Positions 55,493 through 64,000 of a DNA stretch of 64,000 bases are shown here, piece after piece (the first letter of the stretch is position 1; each line of letters begins with the position of its first letter). The translations under genes and the position numbers were made by a program. Origin of the DNA: Hymenopellis radicata. Taxonomy: Eukaryota > Basidiomycota > Agaricomycetes > Agaricales > Physalacriaceae. The notes beneath the pieces are model-generated. The model worked only from the letters and a program-made list of their open reading frames with translations. It had not been told where the DNA came from and made no database searches. The stretch covers positions 1 through 64,000 of the forward strand of contig JADNRX010000297.1 in the NCBI GenBank assembly GCA_015501595.1, read 5' to 3'.

Positions 55493-56851
55493 ATGGCCCC
55501 ACAGACTGAAGACGACATGATGGACGTTGACCCAATACCGGCGTCGGCCAAGGGAAAGGGAAAGGCTACCAATGCCTCAGCCCAGCAGTATGATGAGAAT
55601 CTGCCTTGGTACGCGTCTGCGCGCGCTGCTTGAATCGGCTCATAAACGGGCGCGTAGGGTGGAGAAATACCGGCCAGTAACGCTTGACGACGTCGTGTCC
55701 CACAAAGACATCACAGCTACCAGTGCGTGTCGCGTGTTGTCGCTGTATGCTTTACTGACACCCCTGTAGTTGAAAAGTTTATTGAGAAGAACCGCCTACC
55801 GCATCTCCTATTTTATGGCCCTCCTGGTACCGGAAAGACGTCAACTATCCTTGCTGTCGCCCGACGTATATACGGCAATGACTATCGAAAGCAAATTCTT
55901 GAGGTACGTTCTCTTTCCTCGCGTTGTGTTTTGCACTGACATCCATTTCTCAGCTTAACGCGTCGGACGAACGTGGCATCGATGTTGTGCGCGAGCAAAT
56001 CAAGCAGTTCGCCGAAACGCGTACTCTTTTCTCAAAAGGATACAAGCTCATCATTCTCGACGAGGCAGACATGATGACCCAAGCCGCTCAAGCAGCACTT
56101 CGTCGCGTCATCGAACAATACACCAAGAATGTGCGCTTCTGCATCATTTGCAACTACGTCAACAAGATCACGCCAGCCATACAAAGTCGATGCACTCGCT
56201 TCCGATTCTCCCCTCTACCTATCGCTCAGGTGGAGAAACGGCTTACAACGGTGGTAGAGGCTGAAAAGTACGTGTATACAGCGCCCGTAATTTGTGAACT
56301 AACGATCAGTAGCGTAACCCTCACCGATGATGGCAAGAAAGCTCTTCTCAAGCTCTCCAAGGGTGATATGCGTCGAGCATTAAACGTTTTGCAAGCATGC
56401 CATGCCGCATATGATATCATCGGCGAGGAGGAAATATACAACTGTACTGGCAGTCCCCACCCCAAAGACGTCGAAGTCATCGTAAATTCGATGCTGTCTG
56501 ACGAGTTCACGACGTCTTACAATCGTAATTATTCCCCTGCCGCACCCAATTGGGACTAACTGTTGGTTGACAGTGATCACCGCGATGAAGACGGAGCGTG
56601 GTATGGCATTGCAAGATCTCATCGCCGGAACATACGAATTCATCGAGGGCCTTGACCTGAAGCCAAATGCTAGGATTTATTTACTGGACCATCTTGCGAC
56701 TACAGAGTAAATCATTCGCTTTTCTGTTTTAGTTATATCGTCTGATGCAGTTGCTAGGCATCGGCTCTCGACGGGTGGAAATGAGAAGATACAGATGACC
56801 GCGCTGCTGAGCGCGTTCAAGAATGCGGTCGAGTTGACTGCGAAAGCGTAG
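55493..56851 (+). CDS. RFC3: Replication factor C subunit 3 (human RFC5 type)
   Basis: AAA+ subunit of the clamp loader that places PCNA on DNA; nuclear. ATG at 55493 (MAPQTEDDMMDVDP). RFC boxes: WVEKYRPVTLDDVVSHKDI, LPHLLFYGPPGTGKTSTIL (Walker A), LNASDERGIDVVREQIKQFA, LIILDEADMMTQAAQAALRR (Walker B), FCIICNYVNKITPAIQSRCT with the SRC arginine finger, then GDMRRALNVLQACH. It ends ALLSAFKNAVELTAKA at 56851. Introns of about 50 bases join in frame. The wording of the DERGID and NYVNK blocks places it with Rfc3/RFC5 rather than Rfc2 or Rfc4. Confidence 0.95.
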
Positions 56852-57013
56852 TGACAGCTGCTTGTTTTTCTTACTCTGTTTGAATATGACCATGACCATC
56901 TCCCAAGTACCTGCAGTTCCTGATGATTGAAATTTTAGCGACAGCTACAGCCGAGCCCAGTCTGACGCAGCAAGCTCTCGTTGAAACTCTCACAGCGTCT
57001 TCCTTGTAATCTC

Positions 57014-57437
57014 ATGCATTTCAGCGTCTTCGCCGCCATCGTCCCAATCGTGACCGCGGCTCTGAGTATGGTGGCTGCCGCACCCGCGCCAGTGCCTGAC
57101 GCCGCCCAGTCCAACTGCAACTACGCATACAATGGCATGTCGCCTACCAAGCGAGGCGCTGGAGTTACCTATTCCTGCAGACAAGTATCCTTCGTGAGAT
57201 CCCTCTCTTTATTCCACTTGTTCAGATATTGATTGACGCTTGTAGACTGTTACTTCCTACGTCTGCTACATCGCGAATCCCGGTTCTGGAGGCCAGATCT
57301 ATTGCTGCTCGGGTGATCGCGCTCAGACTTCTGTATGTGTTGAATGCTCAATGCGCGTAGTAGAGCGAGTGCTATGGCTGACTCGTCGTCGTTTTCTTTA
57401 GGCGGGTCCTATGGCCGGGGGATGCGAGCTGAGCTAA
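57014..57437 (+). CDS. Small cysteine-rich secreted protein 1
   Basis: ATG at 57014. Signal peptide MHFSVFAAIVPIVTAALSMV, cleavage near AAA/APA. The mature part carries SNCNYAYNGM, VTYSCRQ, intron, TSYVCYIAN, QIYCCSGD, intron, AGPMAGGCELS. Six cysteines in the order C-C-C-CC-C with two introns at the same places as the next gene. It is not a hydrophobin (eight cysteines needed). Role unknown; wall-associated or effector-like is a guess. Confidence 0.75.
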
Positions 57438-57740
57438 TTAGTTATTCCGACTTGGACGCCGTCCTTTCTTGCCAGTCACCCCAAGTACCTGACCCGTCAA
57501 CGCTCAACGTCGAATTTGGGGTTCAATGTGGGCTGTAACCCTGGGGAGACATTCCTCCTCGGGCATGTGCCCTTGCCCTCTGTCAGAGTTTGACTTGCAG
57601 TATGGTGCTCTCGTATGCTTGTCATGATCTGGACTGAACCCAAGCCCATATATGCCGGGGACGCCAAGGTCATTCCAGCGTATAAAAGACATCCGAGTTC
57701 GTGTTGAATATCCACCTCATCACCAAAAGACACTTTGACA
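57438..57740. promoter_or_regulatory. Upstream region of secreted protein 2, TATA box at 57681
   Basis: TATAAAAG at 57681-57688, 53 bases upstream of the ATG at 57741, a typical core-promoter distance for a highly expressed fungal gene. Confidence 0.6.
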
Positions 57741-58081
57741 ATGCGTTTTAACCTCTTCGCGCTTCTTCCCCTTGCTGCTGCCACTGTGGCTGCTGCGCCT
57801 GCTGCCCAAGCTGCGTGCAACACTGCGTACAATGGTCCTGGGCAGACATTTAGCTGTTCGAAGGTTTCGTGGGTAAGATTCTTGGTCGTCGCTGCCCACC
57901 GTGATTTTGTTTGAATGTGATTAGGTTCAGACTTCCTACGTCTGCTACGTCGGCAGTGGCGCGACTTACTGCTGCTCTGGGACGGCCGTTTCTACCTCCG
58001 TAAGTGATGGTCTTCATGATTTTAGAGACGGTCAAGTTGACTTGTATGCAGGCTGGGTTGATGGTTGGAGGATGTCTCTAA
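57741..58081 (+). CDS. Small cysteine-rich secreted protein 2
   Basis: ATG at 57741. Signal peptide MRFNLFALLPLAAATVAAAP. Mature protein about 58 residues: ACNTAYNGPGQTFSCSK, VQTSYVCYVGSG, ATYCCSGTAVSTS, AGLMVGGCL. Same six-cysteine pattern and intron positions as the neighbour; tandem duplicates in the same direction, about 300 bases apart. Confidence 0.8.
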
Positions 58082-58162
58082 GGTAGAGCAATTAAAGTGA
58101 TGTTCATACGCAAAGCAATTGGGTATTATACAGGGAAGGGAGGTATGATAGGAATACAACTG

Positions 58163-58690
58163 TTATGAGAAAACCCTTTGGCACACTCGAACGACACTGC
58201 CCTTGATCTTCTTTCGGAACGTCTTCTTCTTCCCCTCCAACACGGCCTCGATCTCCACCAACGCATAGCACTTTCCTGACTCGGCAGGCGAACATGGCGT
58301 GGGAGCTTTGATGATATGTGTACTCGCAGGGAGCTGAGCCACGTTGAATGTCTTGTTGGAAGTGACTCTGTGGCCTTCAAGTTTGCGCACTGTACTAACC
58401 GCCGTGACGAATCCAGAAATATATACAGGAGGGGTCGCGGATGAGAATAATGATATAGCAGTGAATCCGACTGTTATGCGTCGTGTAAATGGGCGCAGTC
58501 TTTTCTTCAGCGACTGTATTGATGAACACCAAGCTGTGGAGGTTATCAGGAGGTGATGAATGAGAGATGGCGATGTCGTACCTTTAGCTGCCTTGCAGCG
58601 TTTCTTTCGATTTTCAGTGACGGCGGTGGGTGATGATGATGAGTCCACCGGACGAGGTGCTCCCGAGTAGTATTTGGGCAGAGGAGGCAC
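58163..58690 (-). CDS. Hypothetical protein with a possible membrane segment
   Basis: Minus strand: PPLPKYYSGAPRPVDSSSSP, TAVTENRKKRCKAAK and a GTACGA donor, then either LVFINTVAEEKTAPIYTTHN or, in another frame, LKKRLRPFTRRITVGFTAIS, LFSSATPPVYISGFV, GHRVTSNKTFNVAQLP, ESGKCYALVEIEAVLEGKKK. The acceptor (CCACAG at about 58535) favours the first, but the second stays open longer, with a single hydrophobic stretch. Not recognised; the upstream start is unclear. Confidence 0.4.
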   Translation of the reverse strand: MPPLPKYYSGAPRPVDSSSSPTAVTENRKKRCKAAKGTTSPSLIHHLLITSTAWCSSIQSLKKRLRPFTRRITVGFTAISLFSSATPPVYISGFVTAVSTVRKLEGHRVTSNKTFNVAQLPASTHIIKAPTPCSPAESGKCYALVEIEAVLEGKKKTFRKKIKGSVVRVCQRVFS

Positions 58691-61074
58691 GAGGGATGGG
58701 TCGATGACCCAGGTGATTAAGATGCCCAGACTCTGTACACCGCTTCAGGTTCACGCGACTCGGCGAAAAAGCTCAAGGCAACAAACCTTGACGATCTCGA
58801 ATATCACTTGTACTACACGGCATGCGATGGCCACGTATGAGCCTATGAGTGCGATGGAGAACGTGGTTTAAGGTGCTCATTTGAGGAAGGGGTTCTGTAT
58901 CCAGAGCGGCACTGAGACTTTCACTCGCCAAGGGGGCAATGCGAGAATGCGCATGAATGTTCCTACTTATGTGGGGGTCTTTTGGGGAGATCGACCAAGC
59001 TACTAGTAGTGCGATTGCCCTGGAAAAGTATCGCACTTGTCCTTCCTCACTCAAGTACGATTCACCTCAGATTTACTATATCTGTCCGGCTACAAGTAGA
59101 AAGAAAAGACTGGTCTAATGTCAACTTCGCACTGTCAGTCACGATAACACTATCACTGTGTAAACAACTTACCAAGACATCAATCCCACCGACCGTCTCT
59201 CCCTCAAGCGCGCGCGTCTCCTCACCCACGGTATGGGGCGGCGACACCTCTTCAGATACACTCCTCCCTTGGGCGGAGATGCGTCCTGGAAGGAGACGCT
59301 CCCAGGAAGACGTGCTCTGAGGAAGACGCGCCCCCAGAGGATGTCACTCTCCAAACCGGGGAGACACCCTCCTTCGCTGTGGGATCTTCTCTTCGTCGGT
59401 TCTAGGAGGCGGGCGGGGGACATGCCCGTCCCGTGTTGTCTTCCCTCTTCTTCTTGGAGGTGGTGCGCGCCCTGAGGAGACGTCCTCAGTTGGAGCGCGT
59501 GCGAGTGTAAAAATAGAAACTTACTTAGAGGGGGGGGGGCATGAACTCGAGGTGCTCTGCATAGAAGCATGCCCCGCGATAACCTGGAGCACGTCTACGT
59601 GCCTCGCTCACGTAACCAGAATCGACTGCTGTGAATGAAATGATAAGAACAAGGCAAACTTGTTAATACTTACTTACAGTTGACACGAGTGCTCGGCGGC
59701 GTTGACCTCCGTGAAGGACATCGTTGATGAGTGTTAGGAGCACGGCATACGCGAAAGGGCTCGAGGGTTCCGTAGCGCGAGTCTCTATATGGACAATTCG
59801 GCTGCGAGGAACTAAGATGATGCATTATACTTACCAGTGAAGATCCTTCGGGCGGAAATCCTTCTGCAAGCCGAGTCGTCGGTCATAGCTGTAAGCAACA
59901 ATGAGTTCGAAGAGGGTTGAGGGCTGTCTGCGGCGACACGTACCTTCAAGAACAAGGGTTCAGCCGGCACGAAGCCAAACTGTCAGTCACCGGCACCAAG
60001 CCAAGTGAACAGTCCGTGTCGGTATTGACTAGTGAACGTATGTAAAGAACAAGGGAAAACTTACAAGACTGATGAGGACAACAGTTCCTCCGACATAGCC
60101 AGGTGCAGTCGTGCAACTAAAGTATATTTAACTTCTCGTTGAAGCGAACACCATACCGTGGCACATTCAAGTCGATATCCAAGCGAGTCTATACATGAAC
60201 GATCGAGTCAAGGCCCAAGTCAACAAAGCGTAGACTTACCAGTCGAGTTTCATCCGGGTTCCTTCAACACGTCGTCGATTATGTCTGAAACAAGTGGTTA
60301 GTTGACACGGCTTTGTGACCAACTTGAACAACTCACCGGTAGGCACAATGATGGCTTGAAGGACATATGATCATACAGTCGGCGTGTAGCCAAACTGTCG
60401 TTCACCGGCATGTAGCCAAGTGAATTGATGCGAGACGGCGGTCCCATAGACATGACCGTTCGAATCGAAGACCGTCAGCGAGCGCCCATCTCTTGAATGC
60501 ACACGCCGTGTCCATATGGCGAGGGGCCGTGAGCGCGTCGTGGAAGGCTGGTCTTCCAGCATTGTCAGTCAATGCGTCTAGGAACTGGACCATCCAGCTC
60601 ACCTTGTTTCCCGAATCCCGAACACGGTTCGTCGCCGTGGATCTAAGGCATCCAATGGTCGGGAATAGTCGAGGCTACAGGGCACACAAGCAGTCGTCGG
60701 GCTCATAAAGCGCGCCTTGTTTTCGCTACCTCTCGAAGCCGTGGCCCTCTCCTGCGTCGTCGTTGTCCAAATTCGTTGCTGTGGTCAAGACCGACTGTCG
60801 GTGCGCAAGAAGACGGGATTCTGGATAGGGATTTGAGTCAAGAGAGGCGGAGAATGGAACAGTGAAGGTCGTACCAAGGAGACGTCCTCGAGATGTCTGT
60901 AATAACTGTTAGGCGGGATTCAAGAGTGAACGTGAGAGAAGACGTACCTGGCTAGAGAGCAACGTCCATTCGTAGTCGCTGTCGTCCTAGAGCGCTGTTA
61001 CGCGTACGAATGTCCAAGCGTGTGCGCTACCAACCGGGAGGAAAACCTGGGACGGCCATTAATGAGTGTAGACC
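58691..61074. other. Long region with splice-like signals and repeats, no clear protein
   Basis: The minus strand shows about ten donor-like GTAAGT/GTACGT/GTGAG sites between 59520 and 61100, spaced 70-270 bases, many with a CAG 50-60 bases on, but no open frame over 66 residues and no motif. A 50-base unit is repeated (59961-60010 and 60376-60424). From 59240 to 59480 the sequence is GC-rich with GGAAGACG-type repetition; a run of ten G lies near 59530. Confidence 0.4.
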
Positions 61075-62761
61075 TCAACGTCGACCAATAACCACGTACC
61101 AAGCATTCGACCACCTGAGAACACGAGCTCTTGTCGTAAGTGGATTTGAAGAGTCGGTGCATGGCATAGTCCCACTGCCAACGTTGAAGGTGACAGTCGG
61201 GGTGACGAGAGCCTGCAAATGGCGCTTCAGAAATCTCGCCGACGAACGTAAAGGAGAAACGACTTGCCAGCGCTGTGGCGCCTTCATGCGCTTCTCTTCC
61301 TTGAGTTTCTTGATCTCGTCTTCGTGTATCTTGAGAAGCTCTTCTGTATGTGTATCTGAAACGCCATAAGTATCAAGTCACAGATAAAAGATTGAGCTTA
61401 CCGTCGGCAAAAGGAGCAAAGTCTTGCCGTTCTTCTTCGGAAACCATGAGTTCATCCCATAGCTCGACAATCTCCTGGCGGGCATTCTCGACGAAGACGC
61501 TCATGCGGTCGCGCTTAAGCTCTAGCATCCGTTCGAGTTTCAGTTCATATTCCTGGACGGTCTCATCTGTCAAGCCCGGGTGAGCATCAACAAATTCGTC
61601 CATGTGGACCTCTTGGACGCCGAGTCGCGTCCAGAGGCCCTCTAATTCGTCGTACATCGCCTGTATGTGGGTCTCTCGCTTGCGTTTGTCGTCCTCCAAA
61701 GACGCCTGAACGTCAGCAGCCCATTTGAGTAGACCGGGAGTGGGGTCTACATGCTCGAGACCAACGAGGAGGTTGCGCTCATCCTCGGCCTCCTCGACCT
61801 TGGCTACAAAGTTAGCAAAGATTCGCCGATAGTCAACTTGTTCGCAGTGGATGATCAGTGATTGGTTGCGCGAGGTAGGTGTGGGGGTGGATGTGACAAA
61901 AGGGTCCATGCGGCTGCCGCTCATAGAGGAGGATGAGAAGGAGGGAGGAGAGAAGATGGAGGAGGGCAGGTCGTCAAGGGACGGCGGGGTCTTTCCTAAT
62001 TCAGTATATAGCCAGTCGATTTGTACGAACGCGGTACGCAGTTCTTGCAGCCGTTTGGACTGGACGAGAGTGAGTAACGTCGTAATAATAAACACAAATT
62101 GCGTACCACTTGTGCTTTACCACGCACGAGTTCCTTTTCCATTCGTAGAAATCTCTCCGGCGTAACGTCGCGGAGAACAGAGGTATCGAGGTCGTCGTCG
62201 AGGATGTCGGGGGTAAAGAAATCGTTGCCTAGCACGCGTATCAGGGCGTGCAGGCGGTTGGACAGTGTTGTTAGCTGCTCCAGCTTGGTATGGTACAACT
62301 GCGGCACGGTCAGGCCAGAACAATACCAACAAAAGTTGCTCACCTGTCTCAGCTTCTCCTGATGATCCGACGCCAAATTGAATCGATGAGAGAGCACCTT
62401 TTCCTTCCTGAGTTCGCCGACGCTCCTACCGGTGTTCTTGATGTGACCACCCAAGACTTTTGAATAAAGAATGCAACTCTGCTCGACGGCCTCGCATTTT
62501 TCCATCCACATCTCGACTTGCTTTCGGCGCGACTCTATCTGCGCCTCGACGCTGTGCATAAGATTTTGCTGGATCGTTGCGAGTTCATCTTCTAGGGCGC
62601 TGACTGGCAGGCCGAGCTGAACGTGTAACGGGGGCAAGAGATGGGTTTGGGTCTGCAAATGTGAGTGCAGAGCTGAAACTCACCAACAGACTCAAATTCG
62701 ATATCGCCTGTTGGTTTGCGCCGTCGTCTGTTTCTGATAGCGTCCAGATGGTTGATGCCAT
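61075..62761 (-). CDS. ASE1: Ase1/PRC1/MAP65 microtubule bundler, apparently 3'-truncated
   Basis: Antiparallel microtubule cross-linker of the spindle midzone. The start is the ATG 62761 (MASTIWTLSETDDGANQQ) in CTGCCATGGC context. After an intron: HLLPPLHVQLGLPVSALEDE, EKCEAVEQSCILYSKVLGGH, LYHTKLEQLTTLSNRLHALI, DVTPERFLRMEKELVRGKAQ, SKRLQELRTAFVQIDWLYTE, GLLKWAADVQASLEDDKRKR, QEIVELWDELMVSEEERQDF, and a last exon TEELLKIHEDEIKKLKEEKR, MKAPQRWQ. The family normally goes on with the spectrin-like microtubule-binding domain (KY.E.CE, LLGRGARD, LLREEK blocks). None is visible; an unrelated tail runs to a stop at 61075. The dimerisation and rod parts are intact. Confidence 0.75.
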
Positions 62762-62917
62762 GGCAGCGCATAAACTGCTCGGGGATGGTCGTTAGTCGAG
62801 AGCTGACCATGATGGTAGGAAGCAAGGTGTAAGCCGGGCCGACCCTGCGGCGAAGCCAGGTCAACACTCTACCACCACCACCACGACCGGCGACATTCCG
62901 CTCTGGCAGCACGCAGA
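62762..62917. promoter_or_regulatory. Divergent promoter, ASE1 / SEC2
   Basis: 156 bases between the two start codons, containing a CCACCACCACGACC stretch. Confidence 0.5.
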
Positions 62918-64000
62918 ATGGCGCAAGACACAAGCGACGAGCACGCTACGAATGGAACGACTAGTCACGACTCCCAGTCCAGCAAACGTCTGCGGAATGG
63001 GTCCGAGGTGGATGCGCAGGAGATGGTCATAGCGTCACTGCGGGCACAAGTTCAGGATCTATTCTCACAGGTTACCCAGCTCAACAATAAGCTGGTAAAG
63101 TCCTACGACAGAGTCTCTGACCTCGAAGACGAAGTCCATGTCGCGTCTACCAACCTCCGATCGTCCACCCTAAAAGTCTCCCAGCTAGAGCTCGAACGGA
63201 CTCAGCATTTGTCGGCTCTCAATACTGGTTTACTAGTCGAGAAATCTCATGTTACCGCAGAGCTGAACAGGCTCATGGAGAAGGCGACGGAGGAGGCCGC
63301 GCAACGTGGCCAGGCAGAATCAGCGCGAATCGCTATTGAAAAGGACTTGGATGACCTCAGTGCCACCCTTTTTGACCAGGCCAATACCATGGTCGCAGAG
63401 GCTCGCTACTCCAAGTCTCTGAGCGAGCGCAAGGTCGAGGAGGCTGAAATAGCTCTCAAAGGTGCAGAAGAGGCCGTGGCGTCCATGCAGCACCAGATGC
63501 AAGCTGTGTATGCCGAGAAGGAGGAGGCTGAACGAGTAGCCGATGAGATGCGAGTTTCCATGGGTAAAGGCAAATGGGCAGAGCGTCGGGGCAGTGTCAT
63601 CCAAGCAACGCGTCTCATTAGCTCTCACGTCCCCTACCAAGAATTCCTACTCTTCGTCGCCCATCTCCGGACGCTACACACATCTACACCCGCCTCTCCA
63701 CCTGCCATGTCGACATTACTACCTCTACCTTTTATACAGAGGCTCTCAACGGAGGATTCGTCAGTGCTATTCTTCTCGTCCTTATGTGTTCTGACTCCAC
63801 TCCAAGGGAACCAACCGTCCGCCTTGATCTGGCTCCAGCGCTCAATTGGCTCTCGCGCCGTTCAGTGCTCTCCGCTATTCACCACGGTCAGCTCACCATC
63901 GAGCCTATCTCCTCCAATCTCTTGTATCAGGAAGTTTTCTACTCCAATAATGCCACGAATAACCACACGGTCCAATGCGCGCTATGTGGTGATCCTCTAT
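62918..64000 (+). CDS. SEC2: Rab GEF Sec2, N-terminal part (runs off the window)
   Basis: Guanine nucleotide exchange factor for the Sec4/Rab8 GTPase on secretory vesicles. ATG at 62918 (MAQDTSDEHATNG). A long coiled coil follows: LRAQVQDLFSQVTQLNNKLV, SYDRVSDLEDEVHVAST, LELERTQHLSALNTGLLVEK, LDDLSATLFDQANTMVAEAR (the Sec2 core), ERKVEEAEIALKGAEEA. Then VPYQEFLLFVAHLRTLH, MSTLLPLPFIQRLSTED and, after a 47-base intron (63760-63806), PTVRLDLAPALNWLSRRSVL, SSNLLYQEVFYSNN and CALCGDPL (a CxxC). The frame also stays open through the intron, but the spliced reading matches the family. The 3' end is outside the window. Confidence 0.85.
   Translation, partial: MAQDTSDEHATNGTTSHDSQSSKRLRNGSEVDAQEMVIASLRAQVQDLFSQVTQLNNKLVKSYDRVSDLEDEVHVASTNLRSSTLKVSQLELERTQHLSALNTGLLVEKSHVTAELNRLMEKATEEAAQRGQAESARIAIEKDLDDLSATLFDQANTMVAEARYSKSLSERKVEEAEIALKGAEEAVASMQHQMQAVYAEKEEAERVADEMRVSMGKGKWAERRGSVIQATRLISSHVPYQEFLLFVAHLRTLHTSTPASPPAMSTLLPLPFIQRLSTEDSSVLFFSSLCVLTPLQGNQPSALIWLQRSIGSRAVQCSPLFTTVSSPSSLSPPISCIRKFSTPIMPRITTRSNARYVVILY

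Noticed and set aside
57014..58081. Hydrophobin assignment for the two small secreted proteins
   Set aside because: Only six cysteines with one CC pair; hydrophobins need eight with two CC pairs.
62759..62810. ATG at 62810 (MVSSRLTTIPEQF) as the ASE1 start
   Set aside because: Its frame does not join in phase to the conserved second exon; the ATG at 62761 does and has a better context.
63760..63806. Unspliced reading of SEC2 to the window end
   Set aside because: The frame stays open through the 47-base intron, but only the spliced reading gives the conserved PTVRLDLAPALNWL and CALCGDPL parts.

Overview
The window is nuclear DNA of a filamentous basidiomycete, most likely an Agaricomycete. 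Genes are broken by many 45-60 base introns with GT(A/G)..(C/T)AG ends. Typical agaricomycete families occur: two DUF6535 membrane proteins, two F-box proteins, a Zn2Cys6 regulator and a pair of tiny cysteine-rich secreted proteins. No bacterial, viral, rRNA, tRNA or CRISPR signal was found. The species cannot be told from the sequence.

Bases 1-15500 are a repeat-rich accessory block. It holds a decayed DUR3-type urea transporter, inverted fragments of a DUF1770/Atg43-like gene, a small unrecognised gene family (called family Z here: two tandem copies, a third at 15 kb, a remnant at 29.5 kb), and a 1.4-1.8 kb segment duplicated at 7.1-8.5 and 12.9-14.7 kb. That segment encodes a protein built of 38-residue repeats. 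Between the two copies lie two arrays of the near-palindromic octamer CCTGYAGG. The first is interrupted by two small inverted-repeat elements; the second keeps an uninterrupted version of one insertion site, so the insertion can be read directly.

Bases 15587-19852 carry an intact, intron-rich condensin subunit (Ycg1/CAP-G). From 20.3 to 32.3 kb, all on the minus strand, come an enoyl-reductase-like dehydrogenase with two frame breaks, a DUF6535 protein, a flavin monooxygenase with an NTF2-like N-terminus and a 6-base exon, a small unknown gene, duplicated gene fragments (plus strand), and a protein with GRGG-type repeats. From 34.3 to 40.3 kb, on the plus strand, are a complete Zn2Cys6 regulator and two F-box genes. 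From 42.9 to 52.7 kb, on the minus strand, are a second DUF6535 gene with a tandemly duplicated exon, a secreted GH31 glycosidase, and an INO80-subunit (Ies2/PAPA-1) like gene with disrupted frames.

From 54.6 kb to the end the region is housekeeping: ubiquitin-S27a and RFC3 share a 253-base divergent promoter, two small secreted proteins lie in tandem, and ASE1/PRC1 (apparently cut short at its 3' end) is divergent from SEC2, which runs off the window. There is no operon-like logic; genes sit singly or as divergent pairs.

A recurring feature is the single-base frame break in DUR3, the dehydrogenase, F-box 2, both DUF6535 genes, the GRGG gene and the Ies2-like gene. Many of these would be repaired by a third C/G in a CC/GG run, while condensin, RFC3, S27a, GH31, the flavin monooxygenase and the zinc-cluster regulator read cleanly. 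Base-calling error and real decay cannot be separated here. All translations, splice choices and family calls were made by eye.
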